Source: Spirochaetales bacterium (GTDB lineage Bacteria > Spirochaetota > Spirochaetia > DAHUYW01). Taken from it: a stretch of 7,921 bases of DNA. The translations under genes were made by a program, and so were the position numbers. Position 1 is the first letter of the stretch; every line of letters starts with the position of its first letter. The notes beneath the pieces were generated by a model. That model did not search any database. It had not been told where the DNA came from and saw nothing but the letters and a program-made list of their open reading frames with translations. Below, in pieces: positions 6,489 to 7,921 of this stretch. The stretch covers positions 1-7,921 of the forward strand of contig DAHUYW010000069.1 of the NCBI GenBank assembly GCA_027306915.1, given 5' to 3'.

Positions 6489-6791
6489 ATGATCAGATAC
6501 TACCCTGAAGAGCTGATTGATTCGATGGTCAGGAAGATAACGTTGCCCCCGGCCCGGAGTGCGACGTCCCTTGCGAAGGAGGTCGGGATTCCCCAGGGGA
6601 CCCTTTCTCGTTGGGTTCGCTCCCGTGCTACGGTAGGGGCACGGGGGGACGGCACGATGCAACGAAGACCACAGCAGTGGAGCGCCGAGGAAAAGCTTAC
6701 GGCGCTGTTGGAATATGAGCAACTGGCACAGAGCGAACGGAGGACCTTTCTACGGAGCAGGGGCGTGCATGAAGCGGATCTGCAAGAGTGA
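6489..6791 (+). pseudogene. Truncated orfA-like transposase N-terminal protein
   Basis: The 100-residue product begins MIRYYPEELIDSMV, a start typical of small helix-turn-helix proteins that form the first frame of IS3-like transposases. A helix-turn-helix is visible at about residues 24-47 (ATSLAKEVGIP...TLSRWV), with a second conserved region from WSAEEKL (64-70) to EADLQE (95-100). Relatives usually continue with a Trp after this point and then further residues. Here the Trp position is TGA and the following sequence is RHS-like, so the gene seems cut off at its 3' end. The ATG at 6489 has AGGAG 7 bases upstream; a GTG at 6471 is in frame but less likely. No second frame with a DDE integrase core is present, so it cannot drive transposition alone. 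It may still be translated. Confidence 0.7.
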
Positions 6792-7921
6792 AGGATCAGA
6801 CTTACGTCTGGGACGAAGAGAACCGCTTGATACATAGCTTCGGTCCCGGCGGCCCCACTGACTATCTCTACGACTACAACGGCGAGCGAGCCCTGAAGCG
6901 CGGCGAGCATGGGGAGAGCTGGTACATCGACCGCTACTACCAGATCCAGAACGGTCACATGATCGAGAAGCACATCTTCGTGGGCGACACCAGAGTTGTT
7001 ACTCGGCTCGAAGACAGCGACTTCTACGACTCGGACTACGAAGAGCACAACGTCTTCTACTATCACCCCGACCACCTTGGATCGACGACGTTCGTGACGA
7101 CGCAGGATGGCCGCGAGTGGGAGCACATGGAATACACCCCCTGTGGCCAGCAGTGGATCGATGAGGGCACCGACCGCTCGATCATCGCCTACCGCTTCAC
7201 GAGTAAGGAGTACGACTCGGAGACCGGGCTGTACTACTACGGTGTCCGCTACCTCGACCCGGTCAGCGCACGATGGATGACACCCGACCCGGCGTTCGGG
7301 AGCTACCTGCCGGCGACTCCGACCGATAGCGATACCACACGTTACAATTTGAACTTGCCTGGCCAGGGCGGAGTATTCAACTCATTCAATTTGGATCCCT
7401 ATGCGTACAGTGGCAACAATCCTCTGAAATACGTAGATCCAAACGGGCTCCTATTGCTTCCCGTTGCACGTTCGCCAATCCAACAGAGCGCCTCGGCCGT
7501 TCTTGGGAGTTTGTCACCACAGCAAGTTCAGATTGTCGGACCTTCGAATCCGGTGCAGAATCCAATCGTCGACACCATCGCCAAAGATGGATGTCTCCTG
7601 ACCGCATACGCAAGGGTCGCGAGCGCAATTTCCGGACAACCAGCGAACCTAGAAGTTGCTAACAACTACGCAACAGCCCACGGTCTGTACGTACCTGACC
7701 CTACCTCCCACGGACAAGTCGATCTCTTCACCGATCCGAGCGGAGCCCAACTTGTGCAAGCTCCTTTGCCTGGGAAGTCAATTTCATCCCAAAGCTATTC
7801 AGGATCCGAAACCCAACTTCTCGGTGTCCTTTCGAACCTGAACGCCGACTCAAGCAAGCTCTATGCCATCGCGGAGCGGGTCGGCCAATCGACAAGTGGT
7901 CCTTCCACCCACTTCGTGAAC
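6773..7921 (+). CDS. RHS/YD-repeat protein, C-terminal part with C39-like peptidase tip (partial)
   Basis: The frame is open from 6773 to the window end and holds the last part of an RHS-core protein. Numbering from the GTG at 6788, a YD-type repeat TYVWDEENRLI (5-15) is followed by YYHPDHLGST (91-100), the hallmark KEYDSETGLYYYGVRYLDP (140-158) with ARWMTPDP (161-168), and AYSGNNPLKYVDPNG (206-220), which ends the core. RHS cores normally encapsulate the C-terminal domain. Here that variable tip (from 221) contains KDGCLLTAYARV, with a candidate nucleophile Cys269, and near the window edge STHFVN, with candidate His375. This spacing and context suggest a C39-like papain-fold cysteine peptidase. 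Intact RHS proteins exceed 1000 residues; nearly all of the N-terminal part is missing. A GTG overlaps the upstream TGA (GTGA), but it has only a weak Shine-Dalgarno sequence. It is probably a displaced tip or remnant; the 3' end is unseen. Confidence 0.85.

Noticed and set aside
1..7921. CRISPR array, tRNA or rRNA gene, or defence operon
   Set aside because: No regularly spaced repeats, RNA gene signatures or defence-protein motifs were seen on either strand.

Overview
The window is a GC-rich bacterial accessory region. GC-ending codons are common, most genes have strong Shine-Dalgarno sequences, and GTG starts occur. The gene families fit a high-GC Gram-negative bacterium, but no taxonomic marker is present, so this is only a tentative reading. 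Mobile-element sequence lies at both ends, with a redox-enzyme island between.

Left (1-1803): an apparently complete IS256/mutator-family insertion sequence on the minus strand (about 181-1529) has matching terminal repeats and an intact DDE transposase. It is flanked by about 180 and 275 bases in which no gene is recognised; the first 70 bases can form two hairpins.

Middle (1804-6396): a minus-strand TetR-family repressor is divergent from a plus-strand series. This series is short-chain dehydrogenase 1 (SDR1), a decayed second SDR, a frameshifted aldo-keto reductase (AKR) remnant, an intact third SDR and an intact AKR. The 153-base tetR/SDR1 intergenic region carries three copies of a 13-bp dyad of type GGAAy-N3-GTTCC. 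One lies inside the spacer of a near-consensus promoter, so autoregulation and SDR1 control by the TetR protein is a well-supported inference. The second SDR has two in-frame TAG codons, one at the catalytic Tyr, plus damaged cofactor motifs. It looks like a dying gene rather than a recoded one. The intact enzymes would act as cytosolic NAD(P)H-dependent carbonyl or alcohol oxidoreductases; their substrates cannot be read from the sequence.

Right (6397-7921): after the AKR come a small hairpin, a perfect 20-bp palindrome and a truncated orfA-like transposase N-terminus. The transposase frame ends at a TGA that overlaps the opening of a long frame encoding the C-terminal part of an RHS/YD-repeat protein. 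This frame has no recognisable native start and runs off the window. After the RHS core end motif (DPNG) its tip resembles a C39-like papain-fold cysteine peptidase, a plausible polymorphic-toxin warhead. This truncated or displaced RHS tip is the most unusual item here. I found no clear evidence of a wholly new system.
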